Made by a program: the position numbers and the translations under genes. Below, one piece after another: positions 47,440 through 59,007 of a stretch of DNA of 64,000 bases (its first letter is position 1; the number at the start of each line of letters is the position of its first letter). The DNA is from Tragulus kanchil (lineage: Eukaryota > Chordata > Mammalia > Artiodactyla > Tragulidae), in assembly GCA_022376925.1 (NCBI GenBank), contig JAIOJX010000003.1, forward strand, positions 33,986,874 to 34,050,873. The letters are read 5' to 3'. Below the pieces are notes generated by a model, which was not told the origin of the DNA, searched no databases, and was given only the letters and a program-made list of their open reading frames with translations.

Positions 47440-49450
47440 CTAGTAAAGTGACATTTAAGTGTAAATTTAACTGTGTGCAGGACTTGTATGATGACAGTTA
47501 CAAAATGCTGATGATAAATATCAAAGGAGACCTAAGTAGAGAGAGACATTCATGGGCCAGAAGACCCAAAGTAGTAAACATGTCAACTCTCCCAGAATTG
47601 ATACACAGACTTAACAAAGTTGTAAAAGACAAAAAAAAAAAAAGAATCAAGTGGGAGAAATTATGCAAATTTTATAGCTGAATTTGAGACTGTCCTTTTT
47701 TGATTTTTTACTTTGTGTGGGAATATAGCTGGTTGACTGTTGTGTAGTTTCAGATGAACAGCAAAGGGACTCAGCCTAATATCCATTCTCCCCCGAGCTT
47801 CCTTTCAGACTGCAACGTAACACTGAGCAGGGTTCACGGTCCTGGGTAGTAGGTCCTTGTTGATCCACTCATTTTAGATACAGCAGTGTGTGCATGACCA
47901 TCCCAAACTCCCTCGCTGTCCCTTCTCCTCCCCCTTGGCAACCAGGAGCTTGATCTCAGAGCCTGTGAGTCTGTTCCTGTTTCGTATATAAACGCATTTG
48001 TGTCATTTTAGATCCACACACAAGGGGTGTCATACAATATTTCTCCTCTAAGACTGTTCTGTGTTGGAGAGACAGAGATCACTGGAACAGCATGGCGATG
48101 ACAGGTCCACACGAGTATGCCCAACTGAGTCTCAACAGAGTGCAAAAACAATTGAATGGAAGAAATACAGAGTTTTCAACAGACGGTCCTAGAACAACTG
48201 AACATCTGTTGGCAAAACCAAAATGAACCCTGACTTAAATCTTACACCTCACTCAACGCAAAATGGATCACGAACTTAAATGTGTGCCTATGATAGGAAG
48301 GACAAAAGAGATCCAAAAAGAAAATCTTTGGAACCTAAAACTAGACAAAAAAGTTAAGACTTGATACCAAAAGCTTATTCCATAAAAGCATGATAGATTG
48401 GACATCATCAAAATGTATAACTTTTGCTCTGTGAAAGAATCTGTTGACCAAAAGATAAGCTACAAATAGAAGACATGCAGACCACATTTCAAGTGTGTGT
48501 CAGAATTGGTGTCTGTCTATATTATACCAATAGCTCAAAGGTCAACAATAAAAAAAGCAAACAATCCAATTAGGACATAGTCACAAGACATGGAGATGTT
48601 TCCTCACAGATGGCATTCAGATGGCAAGTAGCTCATGAGAAGATGATTTAACATTATTTGCCTTGAGGGAAATGGAAATTAAAATCAGTGTGATATCACT
48701 ACGTACCTGTCAGAAAGGCCACAGTAAAAACAACAGTAAATGCTGTCAAGGACACAAGAGAAACTGGGTCACATTTCTGGCAGGAGTTGAATAGCTGCTG
48801 AGGAAAACAGTGTGGCAGTTTCTTAAATTACCAAACATTCCAACTATCATACAAACCAGCAGTTATACTCCTGGACTTTTGCTTTCTTTCACACAAATAC
48901 CTGTACATAAATGCTCATAGAAGCTTTATTCATAACAGTAAAAAAACTGGGAATAACCCAAATCATTCAGTGGGTGAATGGTTACTGATACACCCATTTC
49001 CTGAAAACACTAGTTGCCACTCCTGGATGAATCTCCAGAGATTACACTGAATGAAATAAACCAGCCCTCAAAGGATACTATGGGGTTCTGTTTACATAAC
49101 ATTCTTGAAATGGTAAAGTTAGAGGTGGGGAACAGATCAGTAGTTGTCAGGGATTATGGAGGTGGTGAGAAAGAAACTGGACAAAAGTAAAATTAGAAAT
49201 TAATTGCTCTGAAGCAACAAGAGTTTTATAAAAGTATAAACCAAATGGATCAGACTTAGGAAGGGCTTCCCTTGAAAAATGATCCTGCGTTTGAGATCTG
49301 ACAGCTGTGCATGGGTTGTCATGAGCGAGCAGAGTCTTTAGGGAGTGAACGCTTTTGTACAAATGTACCATAGCGAGGCCACATGTGCATTTGAAGAGTG
49401 AGAGAAGCCCAGTGTGACGGCAGTACAGAGATGCACAATTTGAGTAATCT
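47440..49450 (+). mobile_element. Old L1 (L1M-type), ORF2 end to 3' UTR, interrupted
   Basis: 47440-47680 reads as ORF2 (DLYDDSYKMLM, RRPKVVNMSTLPELIHRLN). 48070-49450 resumes with acacgagtatgcccaactga, aaatggatcacgaacttaaa, agtagctcatgagaagatg and ataacattcttgaaatggta, all in L1 order. Between them is an inverted L1 tail (47698-48062). Many stops; non-functional. Its 3' part from 48926 recurs at 50037 on. Confidence 0.75.
47698..48062 (-). mobile_element. L1 3'-UTR segment, inverted, inside older L1
   Basis: On the + strand it reads gttgtgtagtttcagatgaa cagcaaagggactcag, ttttagatacagcagtgtgt, cctcccccttggcaaccag and tcgtatataaacgcatttgt, the reverse complement of an artiodactyl L1 3' UTR. 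It splits the flanking + strand L1. Confidence 0.7.
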
Positions 49451-51146
49451 GTGGGTGGGCATGAAATTATAGAGTGAAGACCTCTACATTTAATCCAGAT
49501 AATGTGGGCAGATTATGCAAAGGGAAATTAGAAGGGACAATGAGAAAGAAAACCAAAAATGGGATTTATAGTGGCCAAACTAAAAAGCAAAAAATGTTTA
49601 ATATTTATATAATATTCAATATAAATGGTTATATTGAAATAAGGAAATGACCAACAATTTCAAATGTTGCAAGGTAAAGTAAGATGTGAAAATATCTACT
49701 AGATTTTAGGATAAGGAAGTCACGGATAACCCTGGAATGTGTTTTTGTCTGTTTTGCTTATTCGCTTTCTAATGATGGATATAGAAACAATATGGATAGG
49801 TTAAAGAGTAAAATGAGGGTAAGAATGTGGAAACAGTATAGACAGGTTTTTTGAGGGTTTCAGGGCTAGAAGATATAGGTTAGAAGTTTGAAAGGCAGAT
49901 GGGATAAAGAGAGGCCAGAGACTTAATCATGTTTGAATCTGCAGAAAGGAGTCCCAGTAAGAAGACAGGAAAAGGTTTTGCCCCAAAGACATCTCCTTCT
50001 TTGCCTGCTATAAACCTCTCCATACAAATAGTGTGAGTTATTCATAACAGTAAAAAACTGGGAATAACCCAAATCATTCAGTGGGTGAATGGTTACTAAA
50101 CCCATTTCCTGAAAACACTAGTTGCCACTCCTGGATGAATCTCCAGAGATTACACTGAATGAAATAAACCAGCCCTCAAAGGATACTATGGGGTTCTGTT
50201 TACATAACATTCTTGAAATGGTAAAGTTAGAGGTGGGGAACAGATCAGTAGTTGTCAGGGATTATGGAGGTGGTGAGAAAGAAACTGGACAAAAGTAAAA
50301 TTAGAAATTAATTGCTCTGAAGCAACAAGAGTTTTATAAAAGTATAAACCAAATGGATCAGACTTAGGAAGGGCTTCCCTTGAAAAATGATCCTGCGTTT
50401 GAGATCTGACAGCTGTGCATGGGTTGTCATGAGCGAGCAGAGTCTTTAGGGAGTGAACGCTTTTGTACAAATGTACCATAGCGAGGCCACATGTGCATTT
50501 GAAGAGTGAGAGAAGCCCAGTGTGACGGCAGTACAGAGATGCACAATTTGAGTAATCTGTGGGTGGGCATGAAATTATAGAGTGAAGACCTCTACATTTA
50601 ATCCAGATAATGTGGGCAGATTATGCAAAGGGAAATTAGAAGGGACAATGAGAAAGAAAACCAAAAATGGGATTTATAGTGGCCAAACTAAAAAGCAAAA
50701 AATGTTTAATATTTATATAATATTCAATATAAATGGTTATATTGAAATAAGGAAATGACCAACAATTTCAAATGTTGCAAGGTAAAGTAAGATGTGAAAA
50801 TATCTACTAGATTTTAGGATAAGGAAGTCACGGATAACCCTGGAATGTGTTTTTGTCTGTTTTGCTTATTCGCTTTCTAATGATGGATATAGAAACAATA
50901 TGGATAGGTTAAAGAGTAAAATGAGGGTAAGAATGTGGAAACAGTATAGACAGGTTTTTTGAGGGTTTCAGGGCTAGAAGATATAGGTTAGAAGTTTGAA
51001 AGGCAGATGGGATAAAGAGAGGCCAGAGACTTAATCATGTTTGAATCTGCAGAAAGGAGTCCCAGTAAGAAGACAGAATAGATAATAGTGCCAGTTTATC
51101 GTGCCCCAAAGACATCTCCTTCTTTTGCCTGCTATAAACCTCTCCA
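48926..51146. repeat. Direct duplication 13 (offset ~1110 bp)
   Basis: 48926-50021 is repeated at 50037-51146. Near the end of copy 1 about 26 nt present in copy 2 (around 51077-51102) are replaced by a shorter aaaaggtttt. It includes the 3' part of an old L1. Confidence 0.9.
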
Positions 51147-51945
51147 AAGAGTGGGTAAACAAACATCTTTCCTCTTAGTATTTAGGGAAAAATAGTTTTC
51201 ATAAACACCAATTAATAAGAATAGATACTCAGAGCTCTGAGTGACAGAGAAGTAATAAGAAAGTAAAGGGTTTTAAGGGAAATAGAAGCTAGGATAGAAG
51301 AGGTCTGGAAAGAAAGAAGGTTCAGAGCATGGTAAGAACTCAGAACTTCATCCTGTGTGTGTTGCAGTAGAGGATACTGAAAAGTTTTGAAGTTTATAAG
51401 AAAGAAGATGATGGGATGGAAGGAAGACAGGGATGAGGGTAGGGGAATGTTAAATGATTATACTGACAGTTTTGAAAGTTCACTTCTGCAGTGGTAAGGA
51501 GGGTGAGTTGGAGGCAGGGAGGACATCGAGCATAAGGAGAGCAGAGAAGCCCCAGGTTTCCAGGGTGAGCAGGAAGTCTGGATGGTTTTGAGACGGGACT
51601 TGTGAGACTGGGAGCAGGTTTGTTAAAACAAGGAGTTGAATTCTGAAATGGAAATAAACTGTGGGCAGATGTCCTAGGAGAGAAGTCTGGGGTGCAGAGA
51701 AAGGTCTGGGAACCATCTACCTAAAGGAGATTCTCCAGTGAATACACAGCCCACAAAAAGGGAAGAGTGAGGATGGAGAATGCCACTGTTTGCAAGGACT
51801 GGAGTAGGAGGTGACCATGAAGTCTAGGGGAAAAGGCTGCTAGAGAAAAAGAAGACCAAACTGAAGTGATGTCACAAAAGCCAGAGGAGGAGAGAGCTTC
51901 ACAAATGGAACTTGATCAAATAAGAAGTTAAGTCAGTTCAAGCTA

Positions 51946-52125
51946 GGGCTTCCCTGGTGACTCAGAGGTGAAGAATCTGCCTGCAATGAGGGAGATCTGG
52001 GTTGGGTTCCTGGGTTGGGAAGATGCCCTGGAGAAGGAAAAGGCTATCAACTCCAATATTCTTGCCTGGAGAGTTCCACAACTCGTCCATGGGTCGCAGA
52101 GTCAGACACAACTGAGTGACTTTAC
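51946..52125 (+). mobile_element. Bov-tA SINE
   Basis: gggcttccctggtgactcag, gggttgggaagatgccctgg, ccaatattcttgcctggaga and agtcagacacaactgagtga in order. Imperfect flanks around tcaagct suggest its target site. Confidence 0.85.
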
Positions 52126-52156
52126 TAAGGTCAAGCTGGATTTGACAATTCATAAG

Positions 52157-52229
52157 CGGAAGGAATCCAACCCAGGTTTTCCACATTGCATGTGAATTCT
52201 TTACCATCTGAGCCACCAGGGAAGCCCAG
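52157..52229 (-). mobile_element. 73-bp tRNA-head SINE fragment without tail
   Basis: It reads aatccaacccaggttttcca to gagccaccagggaagccc, that is only the tRNA-related head of a Bov-tA element in reverse. A perfect 11-bp flank repeat, caattcataag, lies at 52146-52156 and 52230-52240. No body or A tail is present. It stands head-to-head with the SINE at 51946. Confidence 0.8.
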
Positions 52230-53292
52230 CAATTCATAAGTGTATCTGTACATGGTTTAATGTAAGGAAAAGACCTATTGATGTGGAATGAAGAGTAACT
52301 GGAATATTAGGTGGAGACTGAATGGAGGAAACTCAAGAGTGGAAGGCAAAATTCAGTGTGGTAGCTTGCTCGGTAAAGAAAAGGTGGGGGTGGTGTTTCT
52401 TTTCAGAATGGTAGACACATGAGCGTATCTTATAGACTGAAGGAAAAGAGTTAACAAGAAGGAGGAGAGTAAGGACGTAAGGGAATTTGTTCATAATTGA
52501 TAAGACATTTCAGGGCCCACTGTGGGAAGGGATGACAGAAGCCGTGAAAGCAGGGAGTATTCTAGAGTGAGCTAGACTGTGCTTTCCAAAGCCCAAATGA
52601 CACATGGCAGACAGAAATGTAAGGAACTAGCCAATTTCTGTATTTTAAATCAACTTTGATAGTGCTTTTGGTCATGACTGAGGCAGGTGTCAAATAGTGG
52701 GGAATGCTGATGATCGTTTGCAACCAATGCCCATAGCTCTTACACAACTGGAACGTTATAGTTGTCCATTACAAAATATAACTGCCTTGTTCATAGGAAG
52801 CATTCAAAATATTAATAAAATGTATTAGGCTGCTCTGGATTTTTCTGGGAAAACAAGAGAGAAGGGAAATTATGAATAATAAGGCTGTAGGAAGGGGTAT
52901 TGAAGGTAGGGAGAATCCCAGAGAAGACAGATGAAATAACAAAGCCTGACATCAGCATTAAAAACAAACCCTGTATAAGAAAAACATGTGTTTGTCTATG
53001 CTTGCCAGGAATGAAAGACAGAAAATTTGCTGTTTTTCTATCTCTGAACTATGTGCTTCCTTCAAACTGAGTCTTGATGCCTGGAGTAATGAAAATCTTC
53101 CTAGGGCAAGAGCTCGTACTTTTGTTTCCTGCTACTGCTTCCAAGAAACAAGTGGCATAAGGTAAGAAGAGTGTCAGAGCACCTGCCTTTCATATTCTGT
53201 GACCTAAAGCAAGTGATTCAGAATATAGATCTCAGTCTCCTTGTATGTAAAACAAGGCCAAAACCAAAAAACACCTTTCTCACTGAACTATT

Positions 53293-54227
53293 TTTCTTTG
53301 TAATTTTCATTTTACTTTTTACTTTTACAGAGTTTTGTTGTTTACAAATATGTATGATCCCAGATTAGTCATATGTACATCCCTCCCATCTCACCCCTCC
53401 AGGCACTCCTGCAGGATCCGCTTTTCTCACAGTGCAATGACAATAGCTATTTTTTTCACATATGATAGTATAGGTTTTCATGCTACTTCCTTTACACTTC
53501 CCACCCACTGTTCATTCCCCACCATGTCCATATGTCTGCTGTCCATGTCTGTTTTTCCATTGCTTCACTGTGTGTGTTATCATTACCATCCTACTAGATT
53601 CCATATATATGTGTTAGTATATTGTACTTGTCTTTCTCTTTTTGACTTACTTCACTTTTTATGATGGGTTCTAAATTTAGCCACCTCATCAGGACTGATT
53701 CTTCTGCATTTCTTTTAACAGATGAGTAGTATTCCATTGTATATATGGACCAGAGCTTCTGTATCCATTCATTTGTCAATGGACATCTAGGTTGCTTCCA
53801 TGTTCTAGCTATTGTATAGAGAGCTGCAATGAACATTGGGGTACAGGTGTTTCTTTCAGATTTGATTTCATCGGGGTATAAGCCTAATAGTGGGATTGCT
53901 GGGTCATATGGTGCTTCTGTTTTTAATTTTTTAAGGAATCTCCATACTGTCTTCCATAGAGGCTGAATCAATTTACATTCCCACCAGCAATGCAAGAGGG
54001 TTCCCTTTTCTCCACACCCTCTTCAGCATTGTCTGTTGATTTGTGGATGATGGCCATTCTGATGGGTGTGAGGTGATATCTCATTGTAGTTTTGATTTGC
54101 ATTTCTCTAATAATAAGCGAGGTTGAGCATCGTTTCATGTGTTTTTTGGCCATCTGTATGTCCTCTTTGGAGAGGTGTCTGTTTAGGTCCTTTTCCCATT
54201 TTTTGATTGGGTTGTTCATTTTTCCAG
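53293..54227 (-). mobile_element. L1, 5'-truncated, with long target-site duplication
   Basis: The minus strand encodes the ORF2 C-terminus in two overlapping frames: [20 protein letters not shown] and [20 protein letters not shown], then CWWECKLIQPLWKTVWRFLK and PYDPAIPLLGLYPDE, followed by a 3' UTR. A ~25-bp flank (53268-53292 and 54228-54252) is repeated with one mismatch. A frameshift near 53990 separates the frames. The reverse-transcriptase core is absent, so it is not mobile. Confidence 0.93.
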
Positions 54228-54667
54228 AAAACATCTTTCTCACTGAACTATTGAGAAAACATGATAAAACCCTGTAAATTAAGAATTTATTTGGGACATG
54301 GTAATGGCTAAATGGATTAGTAATTATTTATCAAAGCTAGGGTTAGAAAACACCCCTTCAGAGCTCATGTCTTAGGGAAAGGAAGGCCCAGAGGGTCATA
54401 ATGAAAGTGAATCAGGGAGAGTTCCACCAGCCACACCCAGGGTCTCATCTGGGAAGGTGAGCTGGATTTACCCTCTGACTTGGTCTGGTGTAGATGCGGG
54501 GAGTCCTGGGAGAAGTCTCAGTACTTCCCCCTTCTTTACTCTGGCTGCTACTAAATACTGTGGCGCCTTAACATAAAGTGCTATGGAGCCTGTGGAACAG
54601 TGAGAGCTAAGCTTCCTGTATTGTGAAGAACTCAGGCTTGCTTCCAGTACTCTTCTCTGTTAGCTCC

Positions 54668-56965
54668 GTGTCTTGGGGAGAAACTGGTTTGAGAGGATAT
54701 TTATGTCCAGGTATTCCCAAATTCTTCAAGGTTGAAAGTTACTACTCTCTACCTCTTTCCAAAGCCTTCTCTTGGTTTCTTCTCCATTTTGCTTTGTATT
54801 CTAAACCAGGGGTTCCTAACCTCCTGATGATCTGAGGTAGAGTTGATGTAATAATAATAGAAATAAAGTGCATCATAAATATAATGGGCTTGAATCATCC
54901 TGAAACCATCCTCCCTGCTCCGGTCTGTGGAAACATATTCTTCCACAAAACAATTGCCTGGTGCCACAAAGGTTGAGGCTGCTGTTTCCTACATACTTGA
55001 GCTTACTGTAGTGTAACTGGCAGAGTGGGTTCTAGTTGGCTAAATGCATGTTGTCCTATATCAATCAGTTATTGCCAAAGAGAGACAGAGTAGGAGAGAG
55101 AGATGGGGGGTGGTGTAATGAAACATCCCCCAAACTCATACTTTTTTTCGCCAGCATGTCTGCAGGCTGAGGGTGGGTCAGCTGATCTGCAACTGGGCTC
55201 AACTGTGAAGCTTTGCTCAGGTTATATGTTGGCTTCAGCTCTGTTGCATTTGGACCTTGAGTGGAAGGAGGAGGAGCTCCTGGGCATTCTCTTCTCATGG
55301 GAGATAATCAAACAAGTCACGTTTCTTAAGACCTCAGATTGGCAAATTGCCATGTTCACCTGGATTTCTTCAGCTCAAACAAGTGATATAGCCAAGCCAC
55401 CAATATGGCAGTAAACAGCCTCTGCTTACTCTGAGAAAACAGTGTCCTGAGGGAAAGGGGATGGATGTGTGGAATTCTAAATAGGAAGTTGTGAGGGATA
55501 AACATGGAATCAACCTCTGAACCAGACCACTGTAACCTATGGATGCATCTCACCCTTGAGAGAGGTGTATGTTTGTTTGGTGTACATGTGTTTGTACACC
55601 AAAGGCTGCACAATGGAGAAGTCCACGGTGAAAAACGAGTCAATGGGCACAAATCACTGGGACTCATACATCTAGTCTGTGAATGCCATAGGAAACACAA
55701 CAGACAGCACTCCATCATTCAGAACAGTTTACTATGAGTTTGCTCCAAAAAATGTCAAGTCTGTTTGGAGGTGCGTTGGTTGAAACAAACTGTGTAAGAT
55801 TCAAAAGGAATGAAGTGTCTTGGGGAGAAACTGGTTTGAGAGGATATTTATGTCCAGGTATTCCCAAATTCTTCAAGGTTGAAAGTTACTACTCTCTACC
55901 TCTTTCCAAAGCCTTCTCTTGGTTTCTTCTCCATTTTGCTTTGTATTCTAAACCAGGGGTTCCTAACCTCCTGATGATCTGAGGTAGAGTTGATGTAATA
56001 ATAATAGAAATAAAGTGCATCATAAATATAATGGGCTTGAATCATCCTGAAACCATCCTCCCTGCTCCGGTCTGTGGAAACATATTCTTCCACAAAACAA
56101 TTGCCTGGTGCCACAAAGGTTGAGGCTGCTGTTTCCTACATACTTGAGCTTACTGTAGTGTAACTGGCAGAGTGGGTTCTAGTTGGCTAAATGCATGTTG
56201 TCCTATATCAATCAGTTATTGCCAAAGAGAGACAGAGTAGGAGAGAGAGAGATGGGGGGTGGTGTAATGAAACATCCCCCAAACTCATACTTTTTTTCGC
56301 CAGCATGTCTGCAGGCTGAGGGTGGGTCAGCTGATCTGCAACTGGGCTCAACTGTGAAGCTTTGCTCAGGTTATATGTTGGCTTCAGCTCTGTTGCATTT
56401 GGACCTTGAGTGGAAGGAGGAGGAGCTCCTGGGCATTCTCTTCTCATGGGAGATAATCAAACAAGTCACGTTTCTTAAGACCTCAGATTGGCAAATTGCC
56501 ATGTTCACCTGGATTTCTTCAGCTCAAACAAGTGATATAGCCAAGCCACCAATATGGCAGTAAACAGCCTCTGCTTACTCTGAGAAAACAGTGTCCTGAG
56601 GGAAAGGGGATGGATGTGTGGAATTCTAAATAGGAAGTTGTGAGGGATAAACATGGAATCAACCTCTGAACCAGACCACTGTAACCTATGGATGCATCTC
56701 ACCCTTGAGAGAGGTGTATGTTTGTTTGGTGTACATGTGTTTGTACACCAAAGGCTGCACAATGGAGAAGTCCACGGTGAAAAACGAGTCAATGGGCACA
56801 AATCACTGGGACTCATACATCTAGTCTGTGAATGCCATAGGAAACACAACAGACAGCACTCCATCATTCAGAACAGTTTACTATGAGTTTGCTCCAAAAA
56901 ATGTCAAGTCTGTTTGGAGGTGCGTTGGTTGAAACAAACTGTGTAAGATTCAAAAGGAATGAAGT
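54668..56965. repeat. Direct duplication 14 (unit 1147 bp)
   Basis: 54668-55816 is repeated at 55815-56965 with no spacer. A small hAT-type element is included in both copies. One (GA)n run is two bases longer in copy 2. Confidence 0.94.
54807..54984. mobile_element. Small hAT-type DNA transposon remnant (duplicate at 55954-56131)
   Basis: It starts caggggttcctaacctcctg and ends ccacaaaggttgaggctgctg, imperfect terminal inverted repeats of a well-known mammalian hAT family. The inside (gatgatctgaggtagag, catcctgaaaccatcctccc, ccggtctgtggaaacatatt) fits an internally deleted, non-autonomous copy. Confidence 0.65.
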
Positions 56966-57179
56966 TATGAACTCCCCAGTAGTTGAGTCTTAACACAAAT
57001 ATCTATAGGAAACCTTTGCTTTAGACCATTTTGATGTGCACAAATTTCAGTCACTGTACTTTACTTAAATTATACCAGTCCCCAAATGCCATGATTTAGA
57101 ATCAGTTGCCACAGTATATTAACTGTGATTAATCGTATCAAGTTGCCCTGTTTATTTAATGTTAATACAGAGTACATAA

Positions 57180-57407
57180 CGTGAAATGCCGGGCTGGATG
57201 AAGCACAGGTGAAATCAAGATTGCTGGGAAGAGGTATCAGTATACTATCTCAGGTATGTAGATGACACCATCATTATGGCAGAAAGCAAAGAGAAGCTAA
57301 AGAGTCTTTTGATGAAGGTGAAAGAGGAGAGGGAAAAGGCTGGCCTAAAACTCAACATCCAAAAAACGAATGGCAGTCGGTCCCATCCCTTCATGGCAAA
57401 TAGATAG
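57180..57407 (+). mobile_element. BovB (RTE) fragment
   Basis: gggctggatgaagcacaggt, atgtagatgacaccatcatt, aaagagtcttttgatgaagg and cttcatggcaaatagatag follow the BovB reverse-transcriptase end. It stops abruptly at 57407 with no tail, so it is truncated at both sides. Confidence 0.85.
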
Positions 57408-57540
57408 TTTGAGGGTTCATGCACCAATAGCAAAGCATGTGGTTGCATCACCTTCTTATCTGCCGGCAATAGACTCACTGGAACGGTTTACAAAATTGGA
57501 TAATGAAGTGTTACTAAAACAGTTACAACATTTAAAATAG
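57408..57540 (+). other. Unrecognised coding-like segment
   Basis: Directly after the BovB piece, one frame stays open for over 40 codons (LRVHAPIAKHVVASPSYLPA, then IDSLERFTKLDNEVLLKQLQ) to TAG 57537-57539. The composition looks like real protein, but no family is recognised. It could be a processed pseudogene or retroviral remnant. Confidence 0.3.
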
Positions 57541-57682
57541 TTACAACAGTTTTACAGTGGCAGAGAGGACTGTTGCTCTCTCAAGAGCAACGAATAGAAA
57601 GGAAGCGCTGTCACAGAAGCGCCACTAACTCAGCTGCTGTGAGGGGATCACACATAACTGGTCCTGGACGGGATGAAAGACG

Positions 57683-57770
57683 GCGGACGGAGACACACAA
57701 GACTGCGGACGGAGACACACAAGACTGCGGACGGAGACACACAAGACTGCGGACGGAGACACACAAGACT
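57683..57770. repeat. 22-bp minisatellite, four exact units
   Basis: Four identical 22-nt units start at 57683, 57705, 57727 and 57749. Each contains two CpG sites (gcggacggagacac), unlike the CpG-poor surroundings. Because 22 is not a multiple of three, reading frames across it are chance products. Confidence 0.95.
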
Positions 57771-57838
57771 CCCGACAGCTTCTTGTATCCCTCCCTTTTT
57801 TTCCCCCGCGGTCTCCCATCCGCGCCTCCCATCCGCAG

Positions 57839-58450
57839 TTAGTCTGGGAAAGGTAGTACACTGACACCCAGTGCTGTAAAGTCAAATCTAGAGGGGTTGG
57901 CTTGGGTCTCAGAGGAAGTAGGGATACCAGCAACAGCTGCTATCACCCTTTCTTCCAGGGATGGTTGGAAAAATACGATTGCTAATGCTTTGGCTTGATG
58001 TCCTGGGTCCTTGAAGAGGCACGTCCACAGGGCCACTGTTGGATGTTTGCTGGACTTGCAAGTCACACATTGGAATAAATGGATATGTTGCCCAAGTATC
58101 TGCCAGAGGTCAGTTTCAACTGCTTTTGGTTGGTCCACAAAAATCAGACAGTTTTCCCTGAGCCTATCATTGTTATTTGTTAATGGTTTGTTTCATTTCC
58201 TATCCTCAGATGGCTCACCTGTATGAGAATCCATGTCCAGGAACTTTGTTGGAATTCTTTTATCTATTCTCTGGCTGAGGCGTTGCTTTCTCTTTACTCC
58301 CTTTCTCATTTGCCTCTCTGGTTCTACTAATGAGGTATCCTGGGTGTTGGTTTTCTGAGAGGATTTTTCAGCCTGCTCCTTAAAGAAAAAGAGGCTAAGG
58401 AATCTGAGGTTTTAGTTTATTTCAACTTTGTTTCTTTCTCTTTCGAGCCC
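57839..58450 (-). other. Unrecognised coding-like segment, minus strand
   Basis: The minus strand has a 99-codon frame (58138 to 57839) containing KAVETDLWQILGQHIHLFQC and LFKDPGHQAKALAIVFFQPS. Further upstream on that strand (about 58400 to 58220) is a second open stretch with EPERQMRKGVKRKQRLSQRI. Both look protein-like, without a recognisable domain. A decayed retroviral or retroposed gene is possible; this is a guess. Confidence 0.3.
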
Positions 58451-58787
58451 ACTGGGAAGAAACATAGCTACCCCTTTGGAGATGGTTGGGCTTTGTGCTC
58501 TGGAAAAGAAAACAGAGGCTTGCACATACTTCTTATTTTATTTCTTTTTTTGTTGTTGTTTTACATACATTCGTTTATATGTAAGCATTTGCGTGTGATA
58601 AAGAGATACCCACAGCATTTGAGGAGCTTGAAAATACTGTTAAGAAAGTTCTGGGATCCCACCTGATACCCACTTGTACGGGTGCCGTGACACCAGGGTG
58701 GAAGAGGATAATGCGAGTGTTAATAGAAATTACTAAGTGAACTACAGAGGACAAACCCTGCTTGTATTCTAATTTCCATAGCTACTT

Positions 58788-59007
58788 AAAAAAAAAAAAA
58801 AACTATTTATTATTTATTTGGACTGCACTGGGTCTTAGTTGAAACTTGAGGAATCTACTTTGCAGCATGTGGGATCTTCCGTTTTCCTTGTGGGGTGCAA
58901 TGTTGAGTTGTGGCAGGTGGGATCTAAATTCCCTGTCCAGGGATCGAACGCAGGCCCCCTGCACTGGGAGTGCAGAGTCTTAGCCAATGGGCCACCAGGG
59001 AAGTCCT
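58788..59007 (-). mobile_element. CHR-1-type SINE
   Basis: On the + strand: A run, gcatgtgggatcttcc, aattccctgtccagggatcg, aacgcaggccccctgcactg and ggccaccagggaagtcc. Target-site repeat catagctactt / cataactactt at 58777-58787 and 59008-59018. Confidence 0.85.

Larger units (their letters stand above)
51147..53267. other. Non-coding stretch with two SINE pieces
   Basis: Purine-rich sequence on the + strand around 51150-51900. Apart from the SINEs at 51946 and 52157 no family or gene is recognised. It may be very old repeat sequence. Confidence 0.4.

Noticed and set aside
55103..55414. 103-126-codon frames at 55103 and 56183, and 120-codon frames at 55356 and 56505
   Set aside because: Composition looks random, they overlap each other on opposite strands, and they appear twice only because of duplication 14.
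57683..57770. CRISPR-like array
   Set aside because: The 22-bp units abut without spacers, and the genome is a mammal's.
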